64,000 nucleotides of DNA from Acidobacteriota bacterium (GTDB taxonomy: Bacteria; Acidobacteriota; Terriglobia; Terriglobales; Acidobacteriaceae): NCBI GenBank assembly GCA_013289685.1, contig JABCZL010000007.1, positions 1-64,000 of the forward strand. Reading direction: 5' to 3'. Below are positions 17,649 through 25,693 of the stretch, one piece after another. The position numbers were made by a program, and so were the translations under genes. The notes under the pieces were generated by a model that was not told where the DNA came from, searched no databases, and was given only the letters and a program-made list of their open reading frames with translations. Numbering within the stretch: position 1 is the first letter of the stretch; every line of letters begins with the position of its first letter.

Positions 17649-18971
17649 ATGAAGACACGCACGCAAATCTCGGCGTGGGCGGCACTAACACTTTTGATCG
17701 CGATCTCTCCGGCCTCCGCCCAAGACAAGCCTCTGTCCCTGGCGGATTGTTATCGCCTGGCCGAGCAGAATCAGCCGGATCTCGCCACTGCCGAAGCTCA
17801 AGTCCACGTGGCCGAAGCCCATCTCAAGGAACGCCGTTCGCCATACTTTCCTCATCTCAGCTTCGGCGCCAGCCACAACCAGCAGACCTATAACTACGCC
17901 GCGACGCCGGGGATCTCTCCCTCCACCGCCAACAGTTCATTCAACGGCGAGAGTTGGTCGAACTCTCCCTATTACTACACTGGATTGAACTTCAGCCAGA
18001 ACATCTATGACTTCGGCTTGACCCGCGGCTCGGTCGAGCGTGGGAAAGCGGAACTGGCTCAGGCTCAGGACAATCGCGACCGCGTGCGCCAGCAAACGCT
18101 GCTTAACGTGCGCAACGGATATTTCAGCGTGCTGGCGGCGCAGCAATTGGTTCAGGTTCGGCAGACGACGGTTCAGGATCAGAGCAAGCATCTCGAACAG
18201 ATCAATGCCTTCTTCCAGGTGGGACGTGTTCCCAAGATCGACGTGACGCGACAAGAAGTGCAGCTAGCCAACGCGCAACTCGATTTGGTGCAGGCGCAAT
18301 CCGATCTGACGGTAGCTCAGGCGGCTTTAGCGACAGCTATAGGTCTGCCGGTGAAGAATACATTTACCCTGGTCGATGTATTGAATGAGGCGCTTGCGCT
18401 GGATCCTGTCGATGGATATCTGACGGACGCGCGTACTTTGCGCCCCGACCTGCGCGCGCTGCGCGAGGCCGTTAAAGCCGCTGAAGGGGACATCGTATCC
18501 GCGCGCTCGAACTTCAAGCCCCGCCTGAATTTCTCGAGCTTCGCCGATTTTCAGAACCTGAAGTTCCCCCTCATCTGGAACGTGGGCTTCGGCGAGAGCC
18601 TGCTGCAGCCGCTTCTCACAGGGGGCTTCAATCGCGCCTTTCTCAACGGGACCGAGCAGGCCAAGAGCGCCGTGGAGTCGAACCTGAAATCCGCCCAGCT
18701 GCAGGTCGATCGCGAAGTCTACACCGACTACGCCAATACGACCGTCTCCCAGCAGCAAATCGGTCTGGCCACGAAGGCGGATCAGGAAGCGCGTGAAAAT
18801 CTGGCGTTCGCCGAGGGCCGCTATTCGGCCGGAGTAGGAAACATCATTGAATTGACCGACGCGGAATTGTTAGCTGCTACCGCGGGAGCCCAGGTCGTCA
18901 CTGCGCGCTACAACTACCAAATCGCGTATGGCCAACTGGAAGTCGCAGCCGGAAAAGATCCGAGCGACTAG
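17649..18971 (+). CDS. TolC-family outer-membrane efflux protein
   Basis: 440 residues with a signal peptide (residues 1-24, ending SPASAQ) and two tandem outer-membrane efflux repeats (LADCYRLAEQNQPDLATAEA near 30; REAVKAAEGDIVSARSNFKP near 275), each half giving long helices for the TolC barrel-tunnel. It is the third gene of the pump operon, 79 bases behind the adaptor. It should form the outer-membrane exit duct. Downstream it converges with the sigma factor gene. Confidence 0.9.
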   Translation: MKTRTQISAWAALTLLIAISPASAQDKPLSLADCYRLAEQNQPDLATAEAQVHVAEAHLKERRSPYFPHLSFGASHNQQTYNYAATPGISPSTANSSFNGESWSNSPYYYTGLNFSQNIYDFGLTRGSVERGKAELAQAQDNRDRVRQQTLLNVRNGYFSVLAAQQLVQVRQTTVQDQSKHLEQINAFFQVGRVPKIDVTRQEVQLANAQLDLVQAQSDLTVAQAALATAIGLPVKNTFTLVDVLNEALALDPVDGYLTDARTLRPDLRALREAVKAAEGDIVSARSNFKPRLNFSSFADFQNLKFPLIWNVGFGESLLQPLLTGGFNRAFLNGTEQAKSAVESNLKSAQLQVDREVYTDYANTTVSQQQIGLATKADQEARENLAFAEGRYSAGVGNIIELTDAELLAATAGAQVVTARYNYQIAYGQLEVAAGKDPSD

Positions 18972-19077
18972 CGCGGTGGGCGACGGTTGTTTAGAAAGTG
19001 ATCAGCTTGCCGTTGAAAAACGCGCGAGGAAAACCCGCTCAGGATGACAAAAGCGCGCCGGACGCGGCGAACTTAAA

Positions 19078-20745
19078 CTACTCCTGCACATCGTCGAGCA
19101 ACGACCGCAGTTTGCCCGACCGCGACGGGTGCCGCAGTTTGCGCAAAGCCTTGGCTTCGATCTGCCGAATGCGCTCGCGCGTGACGTCGAACGACTGGCC
19201 AACTTCCTCCAGCGTGTGCTCGGATCCATCATCCATGCCAAAACGCATGCGGATGATCTTCTCTTCCCGCGGGCTCAGGGTCCGCAGCACGTGCGCGGTG
19301 CGCTCCTTCAAGTTGACGTTTAGGATGGCCTCAGCGGGCGACATCTTCGTGCGATCTTCGATCAGATCGCCGAGATGCGAATCGCCCTCTTCGCCAATGG
19401 GCGTCTCCAGCGAAATCGGCACGCGCATGATCTTCTTCACCTTGCGCACCATCGCCTCAGGAATGTCCATCTGCTTGGCAATCTCCGCCGACGTGGGTTC
19501 GTGCCCTGACGCCTGTACCAGCTGCCGCGAAGTGCGAATCAGTTTGTTCACAACTTCGATCATGTGTACGGGCAGCCGGATGGTGCGCGCCTGGTCGGCA
19601 ATCGCCCGGCTGATGGCCTGCCGGATCCACCATGTGGCATACGTGGAAAACTTGTAGCCGCGCCGATATTCGAACTTGTCGACCGCTTTCATCAGGCCGA
19701 CGTTGCCTTCCTGAATCAAGTCGAGGAACTGCAGCCCGCGATTGCCGTATTTCTTGGCGATCGAGACCACCAGCCGCAGATTGGCTTCGATAAGTTCGCG
19801 CTTGGCCTGCTCCGCGTTCATGTCGCCCTGGATCATCCTGCGCTGCGTCCGCTGCAGGTCCGGAAACGTCATTCCGGCCTCGTCTTCCAGCCGTTTGATC
19901 TCGACGCGATGCTGCCGTTGGGCGGCGCGGTAGTTTTTCTTGAGCTCCTCGCTGCGCGTGGCCGTAATCTTCGCTTCCAGGCTCACCAGTTCGCGGTCCA
20001 GCACGCGCATGAGTTCGATGGTTTTATTCACCCGCTCGATCAGGCGCTTGCGCTCCGCGTGGTTCAACCCAAGATTCCGGATGATGAGCGAAATCCGCAC
20101 CATTTCGCGGCCCAGTTGCCCCCGAACCTTGCGATATTCTCTCGGCTTCTTCTTCGCGGAGATCGCGGCCAGCCTCTCAGCCAGACGGTTGGCGGTCTTG
20201 TAATGCTTGTTCAGTTCGTCGATGCGGCCCGTAATGTCGTCGACACGGTTCTGCAGAATCTCGTCCGTGATCTCTTCCTCGTCGAACACCACCAGGTCTT
20301 TGATTGAGCGCAGGCCGCGTTTCAGGTCCTCGCCCAGGGCCAGCACTTGCTGGATGACAATAGCCGAGCGCGAAAGCGCTTTCATTGCCGTGACTTGTCC
20401 GCGCTCGATGCGCTTGGCAATCTCCACTTCCTCTTCGCGGGTGAGCAGCGGAGAGGCCCCCATTTCGCGCAGGTAAACCCGTACCGGGTCGCTGGCCGAG
20501 TCCGGAGCGCCCGGAGTCAGATCGAGTTCGACCTCCTCGGAATCGTGCGCCGTCCGCCGTTCCAGCGCGGAATACGGCGAATGCGGCTCTTCCACTACTT
20601 CAAGTCCGCGCGTGCCAATGGATCCAAGCAGATCGTCTACGTCCTGGGGGGATTGCGTGTCTTGTGGAAGCAGGTCATTCACCTCGTCGTCCGCGATATC
20701 GGTCTTTCCGTTCACCAGCATCGATCGGTTCTTCGTGTCGTTCAT
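19078..20745 (-). CDS. rpoD: primary RNA polymerase sigma factor (sigma-70/RpoD)
   Basis: About 555 residues. Region 1.2 is [20 protein letters not shown]; then come the long non-conserved region, region 2 ([40 protein letters not shown]), region 3 ([16 protein letters not shown]) and region 4.2 ([20 protein letters not shown]). All are the canonical RpoD motifs, so this is the housekeeping sigma factor. The ATG at 20745 is preferred over an in-frame TTG two codons earlier; neither has a strong ribosome site. Three TGTATGG repeats lie just upstream. Confidence 0.95.
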   Translation of the reverse strand: MNDTKNRSMLVNGKTDIADDEVNDLLPQDTQSPQDVDDLLGSIGTRGLEVVEEPHSPYSALERRTAHDSEEVELDLTPGAPDSASDPVRVYLREMGASPLLTREEEVEIAKRIERGQVTAMKALSRSAIVIQQVLALGEDLKRGLRSIKDLVVFDEEEITDEILQNRVDDITGRIDELNKHYKTANRLAERLAAISAKKKPREYRKVRGQLGREMVRISLIIRNLGLNHAERKRLIERVNKTIELMRVLDRELVSLEAKITATRSEELKKNYRAAQRQHRVEIKRLEDEAGMTFPDLQRTQRRMIQGDMNAEQAKRELIEANLRLVVSIAKKYGNRGLQFLDLIQEGNVGLMKAVDKFEYRRGYKFSTYATWWIRQAISRAIADQARTIRLPVHMIEVVNKLIRTSRQLVQASGHEPTSAEIAKQMDIPEAMVRKVKKIMRVPISLETPIGEEGDSHLGDLIEDRTKMSPAEAILNVNLKERTAHVLRTLSPREEKIIRMRFGMDDGSEHTLEEVGQSFDVTRERIRQIEAKALRKLRHPSRSGKLRSLLDDVQE

Positions 20746-20768
20746 CGCCAAGTGGAATGCCTCTTCAG

Positions 20769-20810
20769 TGCCTTTGTATGGGCCGACTCTGTATGGCTGC
20801 CTTTGTATGG
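20769..20810. repeat. TGTATGG iterons upstream of rpoD
   Basis: TGCCTTTGTATGG occurs at 20769-20781 and again at 20798-20810, with a third CTGTATGG between them. The TGTATGG cores are spaced 15 and 14 bases apart. They sit 25-65 bases upstream of the rpoD start and may be a regulatory site. Confidence 0.4.
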
Positions 20811-21036
20811 AGAGAAGGGAGCTTGGCTAGTCGTGGCAAGTTCAACAGAAAGCGCGGAATTTAGCCCTTCCTTGATGCTAGCACAGCTGTGTCCGCATTC
20901 CTATTCTCGTGTGGAGAGGGCCCGTGTGGGGACGGGCACCTTCGCCAGTCCCGCCAAGCGCAGCGAGGCGGGCGAGCGCAACCACTGCTTCGGATACAAC
21001 ATAGCCGCAATGGCCGCTGGTGCAGAGGGACCGAAA

Positions 21037-21113
21037 TGGTCGGGGCGCGCGGATTTGAACCGCGGACCCCCTGCGCCCAAGGCAGGTGCGCTACCAGGCT
21101 GCGCTACGCCCCG
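21037..21113 (-). tRNA. tRNA-Pro (anticodon TGG)
   Basis: 77-nt cloverleaf including an encoded CCA. The acceptor CGGGGCG pairs with CGCCCCG. The anticodon stem CCTGC/GCAGG encloses the loop CTTGGGC with anticodon TGG. The T arm contains GGTTCAAATCC. Confidence 0.95.
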
Positions 21114-21271
21114 ACAAGCTTTCATTATAAATGAGATGACATGTGCACCTGTCGGCGTTCCGAACCCGATCTTTAAAGACCGTTCCGCAACCCCCGGCCT
21201 CCGGACTTGAGCGACCTGTCCTCGATTGGGCAGTGCCTCGCCCTCCACGCGGGGTATAATTTTCCCCCAGT

Positions 21272-21829
21272 ATGCAGAAGCCGCGTTACGCGCTGGTGGC
21301 GTACCTGAAGAATCCCGCGGGAGAGTTCGTAGAGAACCTCCGGCGTGACTTGCATCCCGACCTTCCCCATCTGGCGGCTCATCTGACCATCCTGCCTCCG
21401 CGCACCTTACAGGGTTCCGAGAGTGAAGCATTGCAGGTTCTGCAGCGAATCTGCGGCCACGAGGAGCCCTTCGAGGTGACCCTGGGCGATGTAGAGACGT
21501 TCATCCCGGTCACGCCCACGGTGTACATCCGCGTGGACGGCGCGGCCGGACGCATGAGCGAGCTGCACAGCAAGTTGAATACCGAAGCGCTCGCGTTCAA
21601 GGAAGAGTGGCCGTACATTCCCCACCTCACGATCGTGAAGATGAGCGCCGAACAGCCCGCCCAGGCGGCCTTTCAGCTGGCCCGCGAGCGCTGGACCCGC
21701 TATTCCGGAAGCCGGCGTATCCTGCTGGAAAGGCTGACCTTTGTCCGCGAAGACGTCCGCGAAGACGCCCGCAACTGCTGGGTCGATCTGGCCCCCGTGG
21801 TCCTCGGCCGTACTCTCGTTCCGCGATAA
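21272..21829 (+). CDS. 2'-5' RNA ligase / cyclic phosphodiesterase-like (2H) protein
   Basis: 185 residues with the two HxT/S signatures of the 2H phosphoesterase superfamily: HLTILPPRTL (about residue 36) and HLTIVKM (about residue 119). The family includes LigT/ThpR, which acts on 2',3'-cyclic phosphate ends of RNA. The length fits. The gene follows a tRNA on the other strand and shares no operon with its neighbours. Activity on RNA is a family-level inference. Confidence 0.8.
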   Translation: MQKPRYALVAYLKNPAGEFVENLRRDLHPDLPHLAAHLTILPPRTLQGSESEALQVLQRICGHEEPFEVTLGDVETFIPVTPTVYIRVDGAAGRMSELHSKLNTEALAFKEEWPYIPHLTIVKMSAEQPAQAAFQLARERWTRYSGSRRILLERLTFVREDVREDARNCWVDLAPVVLGRTLVPR

Positions 21830-22018
21830 CCGTCCGTAATCGGCCCTCCGGTTACTCGTCCAGTTACTCCCGCCATAGGCCCATGGCCCTAGGTACATCT
21901 CCCTCCCGTGCGTTGAAAAGCCGCGCCCATGGCTGTAGATAAAGAGTAGGGCAAGTATCCGGCTATCCCTATCAAAGGCCACTTCTGACACGGGGTTCCG
22001 GTTAGGACGGGAGAGCAC

Positions 22019-23287
22019 ATGCAGATCGGAGTTTACGGTTCGGGGTATCTGGGAACAGTAATTTCGGCCTGCCTGGCGGATTTTGGCACTCCAGTCTCCT
22101 GCTGTCATCCCGACCGGTCGCGCATGGTCGAGATGGCCCAGGGCAACATTCCCTTCTTCGAAAAGAATCTGAAAGAGATCATTCGGCGCAACGTTCGCGC
22201 CGGACGGTTAGCTTACTCCACCGACATCGAATCGTTTGCCCGCAAGACCCAAGTCATTTTCCTAGCCGAAGATAAAGCCGACGGCCTGATGGACGTGGCC
22301 ATGCGCATTACGCGGCTGGCTGCCAAGCCTCCCATTCTGACGATTGTCACGCCGGCTTCGGTGGGCACCGCGAACGCGCTCGAGAAAAGCATCAAAGACG
22401 CCGGATTGCAGGCCACCATCGTGTCACAGCCGATGTTTTTCACCGATGGCTGCGCCGTCGAAGATTTCAACTGGCCCGACCGCCTGATTCTGGGCTCGAC
22501 CTCGAGTGAAGCCGTCCAGATGCTGAAGCAGATTTTCCATCCCCTGGTCATGCGCGGCGTGCCCGTGATTGTGACCAACCAGGCGACCGCGGAGCTGGTG
22601 CGCGAAGCCGCAACCGCGTTCGTGGCAACCAAAATTTCCTTCATCAACGAAGTGGCCGCGCTCTGCGAACGCGTGAACGCCGACGCCGTCAACCTGGCCC
22701 TGGCTCTCGGTCTCGATAAGAAAATCGCTCCCCGCTGCCTGCAACCCGGAGCCGGCATGGGCGGGGTATTCGCGGAATCGGACATGGACTCGCTCGCTCA
22801 GTTGGCCGAGACCCATGGCGTGCCCCTGAAAGTGCTCAGCGCAGCGCGCGACGTAAACCATTACCTGGCCGATCGCCTGGTCGACAAGATTGCCCTGGTC
22901 CTGAACTCCGTGGAGAACAAAGAAGTCGGCATTCTGGGACTAGCCTTCAAGCCCAACACAAATTCAGTCGCGGGATCCTCCTCGGTGCGTCTTGCCGAAA
23001 CCCTGGTTTCGAAAGGTGCGCACGTCCGGGCTTACGATCCCGTGGCCATTCCCGATGCCAAGACGCGGCTCAATTCCACCGTTCGTTATTGCGACTCCGC
23101 CTACGCTGTGGCGGAAGGTTCCGACGCCCTGGTGGTCGGCACCGGATGGCCCGAGTTCCGCGCCCTCGATTTCGACCGCATCAAGCACCTGCTGAAAAAG
23201 CCGGTCATCGTCGACACCAAGAACCTGCTGGACTCCACCCGCCTCCGCGCCCTGGGATTCGAATACGTAGGCGTAGGCCGCGGCTAA
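22019..23287 (+). CDS. UDP-glucose/GDP-mannose dehydrogenase-like protein lacking catalytic residues
   Basis: 422 residues; overall fold of nucleotide-sugar dehydrogenases with Rossmann motif GVYGSGYLGTVISACLADFG, TPASVGT, EDFNWPDRLILG, TKISFINEVAALCE and C-terminal LGLAFKPNTNSVAGSSS. The active site is not canonical. GGSCFPKD, which carries the catalytic Cys and Lys, is GGVFAESD here. The helix normally reading ELIKYAANAF is ELVREAATAF, losing the catalytic Lys and the Asn. The protein may be a non-catalytic or re-purposed homologue. GGGAGAG precedes the ATG. No other polysaccharide genes are adjacent. Confidence 0.75.
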   Translation: MQIGVYGSGYLGTVISACLADFGTPVSCCHPDRSRMVEMAQGNIPFFEKNLKEIIRRNVRAGRLAYSTDIESFARKTQVIFLAEDKADGLMDVAMRITRLAAKPPILTIVTPASVGTANALEKSIKDAGLQATIVSQPMFFTDGCAVEDFNWPDRLILGSTSSEAVQMLKQIFHPLVMRGVPVIVTNQATAELVREAATAFVATKISFINEVAALCERVNADAVNLALALGLDKKIAPRCLQPGAGMGGVFAESDMDSLAQLAETHGVPLKVLSAARDVNHYLADRLVDKIALVLNSVENKEVGILGLAFKPNTNSVAGSSSVRLAETLVSKGAHVRAYDPVAIPDAKTRLNSTVRYCDSAYAVAEGSDALVVGTGWPEFRALDFDRIKHLLKKPVIVDTKNLLDSTRLRALGFEYVGVGRG

Positions 23288-23456
23288 CATGGAGCGACGG
23301 CCGCCTCGGCCGTCCAAGCCAGAGCCTGCCCTGAGCGAGCGCAGCGAGTCGAAGGGGCGAAGCCCGGCGCACCCATAAGTAAGCCGTCTCCTATCATTCC
23401 GCCGCTCCCCCGCCTCTGCCATCCGCCAACAACAGTTGCTATAATCAAGCCGAGTG

Positions 23457-23532
23457 GTGGGAATAGCTCAACTGGCAGAGCACCGGACTGTGGCTCCGAC
23501 GGTTGCGGGTTCGATTCCCGTTTCCCACCCCA
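23457..23532 (+). tRNA. tRNA-His (anticodon GTG)
   Basis: Acceptor GTGGGAA pairs with TTCCCAC; the anticodon loop is CTGTGGC; CCA is encoded. The base before position 1 is G (23456) and the discriminator is C, the G-1:C73 pair specific for tRNA-His. Confidence 0.95.
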
Positions 23533-23547
23533 GATTTTTCCTCCCAC

Positions 23548-23624
23548 GGCCCCGTAGCTCAATTGGATAGAGCATCAGTCTTCGGAACTGAGGGTTGGGG
23601 GTTCGAGCCCCTCCGGGGCCGCCA
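23548..23624 (+). tRNA. tRNA-Arg (anticodon TCG)
   Basis: Acceptor GGCCCCG pairs with CGGGGCC; anticodon stem TCAGT/ACTGA around CTTCGGA; discriminator G and encoded CCA. It lies 15 bases behind tRNA-His, so the two are probably co-transcribed. Confidence 0.93.
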
Positions 23625-23650
23625 TCTCGATCTTGGACGTAAAACCATCA

Positions 23651-23717
23651 ACCACGAAGGCCACGAAGTCTCACGAAGGCCTTCGGGTTTCCTTCGTGAG
23701 CCTTCGTGTCCTTCGTG
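23651..23717. repeat. long inverted repeat built of CACGAAGG units
   Basis: Each arm carries three iterations of (C)CACGAAG(G/T) and the arms are complementary with few mismatches, from CCACGAAGG at 23651 to CCTTCGTGG ending at 23717. The predicted hairpin has 28-bp arms. It lies between tRNA-Arg and the BlaI gene and is not coding. Confidence 0.8.
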
Positions 23718-23801
23718 GTAAGGGCCTTTCTTCCTGCGGCCTGAAATCCCGATAGCGCTGGTTTTCCGCCTGAGATAGAATTCTGCCTCAGCTTTTCCCG
23801 C

Positions 23802-24272
23802 GTGAAACGCATCTTCCATTTCGGCGCATCCTCCCCTCAGCTAGGCCCGCTGGAGGAGCGCCTGCTCGAAGCCCTGTGGGAGCAAGGCCACGCCACCGTC
23901 CGCGATCTGCTGAATCGTGATCTGCTGAATGATGATGGCCCCTGTCACGGCCTGGCTTACACGACGGTGATGACCACGCTCGACCGTCTGTTCAAGAAGA
24001 ATCTGCTGTCGCGTCAGGTCGAAGGCCGCGCTTTCCGTTACGCGCCGCGATTCACTCGCGAGGAACTGCACCGGGAAGTCGCCGGCGAAGCCTTCCGGCA
24101 ATTGTTGGATGCGAGCCCAACATCGTCGTTGCCGATCTCTTATCTCGTCGAAGTCCTGACCGAGCGCGACGCGCAACTGCTCGATGACCTGCGCCAGGTC
24201 GTCGAAGCCAAACGGCGGCAGTTGCGCAGCGCCGAACCCCGCCGCGAATCCAAGAATAAGGACAAAGCCTGA
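23802..24272 (+). CDS. BlaI/MecI/CopY-family repressor
   Basis: 156 residues, GTG start. The winged-helix domain PLEERLLEALWEQGHATVRD ... YTTVMTTLDRLFKKNLLSRQ followed by VEGRAFRYAPRFTREEL is the BlaI signature, including the region near the proteolysis site. These repressors are cleaved when their M56 partner senses a signal. The stop overlaps the ATG of the M56 gene, so the two form a BlaI-BlaR1-like pair. Confidence 0.88.
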   Translation: MKRIFHFGASSPQLGPLEERLLEALWEQGHATVRDLLNRDLLNDDGPCHGLAYTTVMTTLDRLFKKNLLSRQVEGRAFRYAPRFTREELHREVAGEAFRQLLDASPTSSLPISYLVEVLTERDAQLLDDLRQVVEAKRRQLRSAEPRRESKNKDKA

Positions 24273-25222
24273 TGTTCGCCGCGCGCGGCCTCGCCGTCTC
24301 CTTTTCCGTCTTCGTGATGGTCTACTGTGCGCTGTCGCTCGCCGTGTGTCTCGCCTGGCGCACGGTCCGGGTGCACAGCCAGCAGCATCCGGTTCGCCGG
24401 ATCGCCGATTTGCTGTTTGCCTTGCGAATGCTCCCGCTGGCCGCAGCGGCGGTAATCACGGCGGCCTTCACCGTTCCCTCTTTCCTGCTGCTGGAGCCGA
24501 GGGCGATCGACGAGCCTATGGGCGGGATTCCCCTGGCGCTGGGGATTTGCGGAGCGATGCTGGGAATCTTTGGAGTTGTGAACGCCAGCATCGCGCTCCG
24601 CCGGGCCTCCCGCACGATTGCGACATGGACGACCGCGGCGCGGCCGGTCGAGTCCCACTCGCCAGTTCCAGTTCTGCGGATTTCGCAAGTTGTTCCGGCC
24701 ATGACGGCCGCAGGCATTGTTCGTCCCAAAGTCCTGCTGTCCGCAGCCGCAGAGTCCATGCTGACCGCCAACGAATTGCAGACGGCCCTGAATCACGAGA
24801 TCGCGCACATCCGCCGCCGCGACAACCTGAAAAAACTTCTGCTGCGCTTCGTCACCTTTCCTGGAATGTCTGGCCTGGAGGCCGCCTGGCTCGAAGCTAC
24901 CGAGATGACCGCCGACGACGCCGCAGTTTCAAACGCCGGAGAAGCGCTCGATCTGGCGGCCGCGCTGATTAAACTGTCGCGCCTGGGCCCGGCCGACGCT
25001 CCCGTGGATTTGACCGCTGCCCTGATTCACAGCCCCGCTTCGGTCATGAACGCCCGCATCGAGCGCCTGATCGCCTGGAGCGACGACCGCCTCGCGTTAC
25101 CTCACAGATTCTCTCCGTGGTACGGCCTCGGTGCCGCGCTGGCCACAGTCGCGGTCTTCGCCGTAACCTACGGCCAACTGCTGGCGCAGGTGCATACGGC
25201 GACGGAGTGGCTGGTGAGGTAG
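24272..25222 (+). CDS. M56-family membrane metallopeptidase (BlaR1-like, no sensor domain)
   Basis: 316 residues. Hydrophobic segments lie at about residues 5-25, 45-72, 82-105 and near the C-terminus (about 285-305). The zinc motif HEIAH occupies residues 175-179, with a candidate third ligand in EATEMTADDAAV. It lacks the C-terminal penicillin-binding sensor of BlaR1, as is common for M56 proteins outside beta-lactamase loci. It presumably cleaves the BlaI-like repressor encoded immediately upstream. Confidence 0.85.
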   Translation: MFAARGLAVSFSVFVMVYCALSLAVCLAWRTVRVHSQQHPVRRIADLLFALRMLPLAAAAVITAAFTVPSFLLLEPRAIDEPMGGIPLALGICGAMLGIFGVVNASIALRRASRTIATWTTAARPVESHSPVPVLRISQVVPAMTAAGIVRPKVLLSAAAESMLTANELQTALNHEIAHIRRRDNLKKLLLRFVTFPGMSGLEAAWLEATEMTADDAAVSNAGEALDLAAALIKLSRLGPADAPVDLTAALIHSPASVMNARIERLIAWSDDRLALPHRFSPWYGLGAALATVAVFAVTYGQLLAQVHTATEWLVR

Positions 25223-25250
25223 GTATCTTCCCGAAGAGGAGAGGAACGGA

Positions 25251-25679
25251 GTGACTATTAAATCGTTCGCCTGCGCGTTCCTCTATCTTGCCGGCGTGGC
25301 CCTTACTGCTTGTCAAGAAGTCAAACCCGATCATCCGCAGGCGGGTTTCACAGGCTACCCTCCATCTGTATACATGCAACCATTCCTTGGGTGCTCCTCG
25401 GACGCGCCATGTACCCGATCGGCAGAGTTTCGCGTCGACCCCGTGCCTAACGGTTGCTGTCTTTTGATAGTCACAAACGGAGACGGTCAGGGCGCAGACG
25501 AAACACGCAGCTATGAGATTTTCATGAACGGCAAGAACGTCATTCCCGCGGATCACTCCCGCAACGCGCAAGCGCCGGTCAAACTTCTGCGCACCAACAC
25601 TCTCAAAGTAGTTCTGTCTGGGGAACCATCCTCTAAAGTGTTCGTTCTGATCGCGTACGATCCTTCCCAGTCGAAGTGA
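25251..25679 (+). CDS. small hypothetical lipoprotein
   Basis: 142 residues, GTG start with AGGAACGG upstream. The signal ends in a lipobox, VALTAC, with Cys near residue 21. The rest has four more cysteines (GCSSDAPC, NGCC) and a C-terminal beta-rich region (NTLKVVLSGEPSSKVFVLIA). I do not recognise the family. It lies 28 bases behind the M56 gene and may be part of that operon. Confidence 0.65.
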   Translation: MTIKSFACAFLYLAGVALTACQEVKPDHPQAGFTGYPPSVYMQPFLGCSSDAPCTRSAEFRVDPVPNGCCLLIVTNGDGQGADETRSYEIFMNGKNVIPADHSRNAQAPVKLLRTNTLKVVLSGEPSSKVFVLIAYDPSQSK

Positions 25680-25693
25680 ACAAGCGGTCCAAC

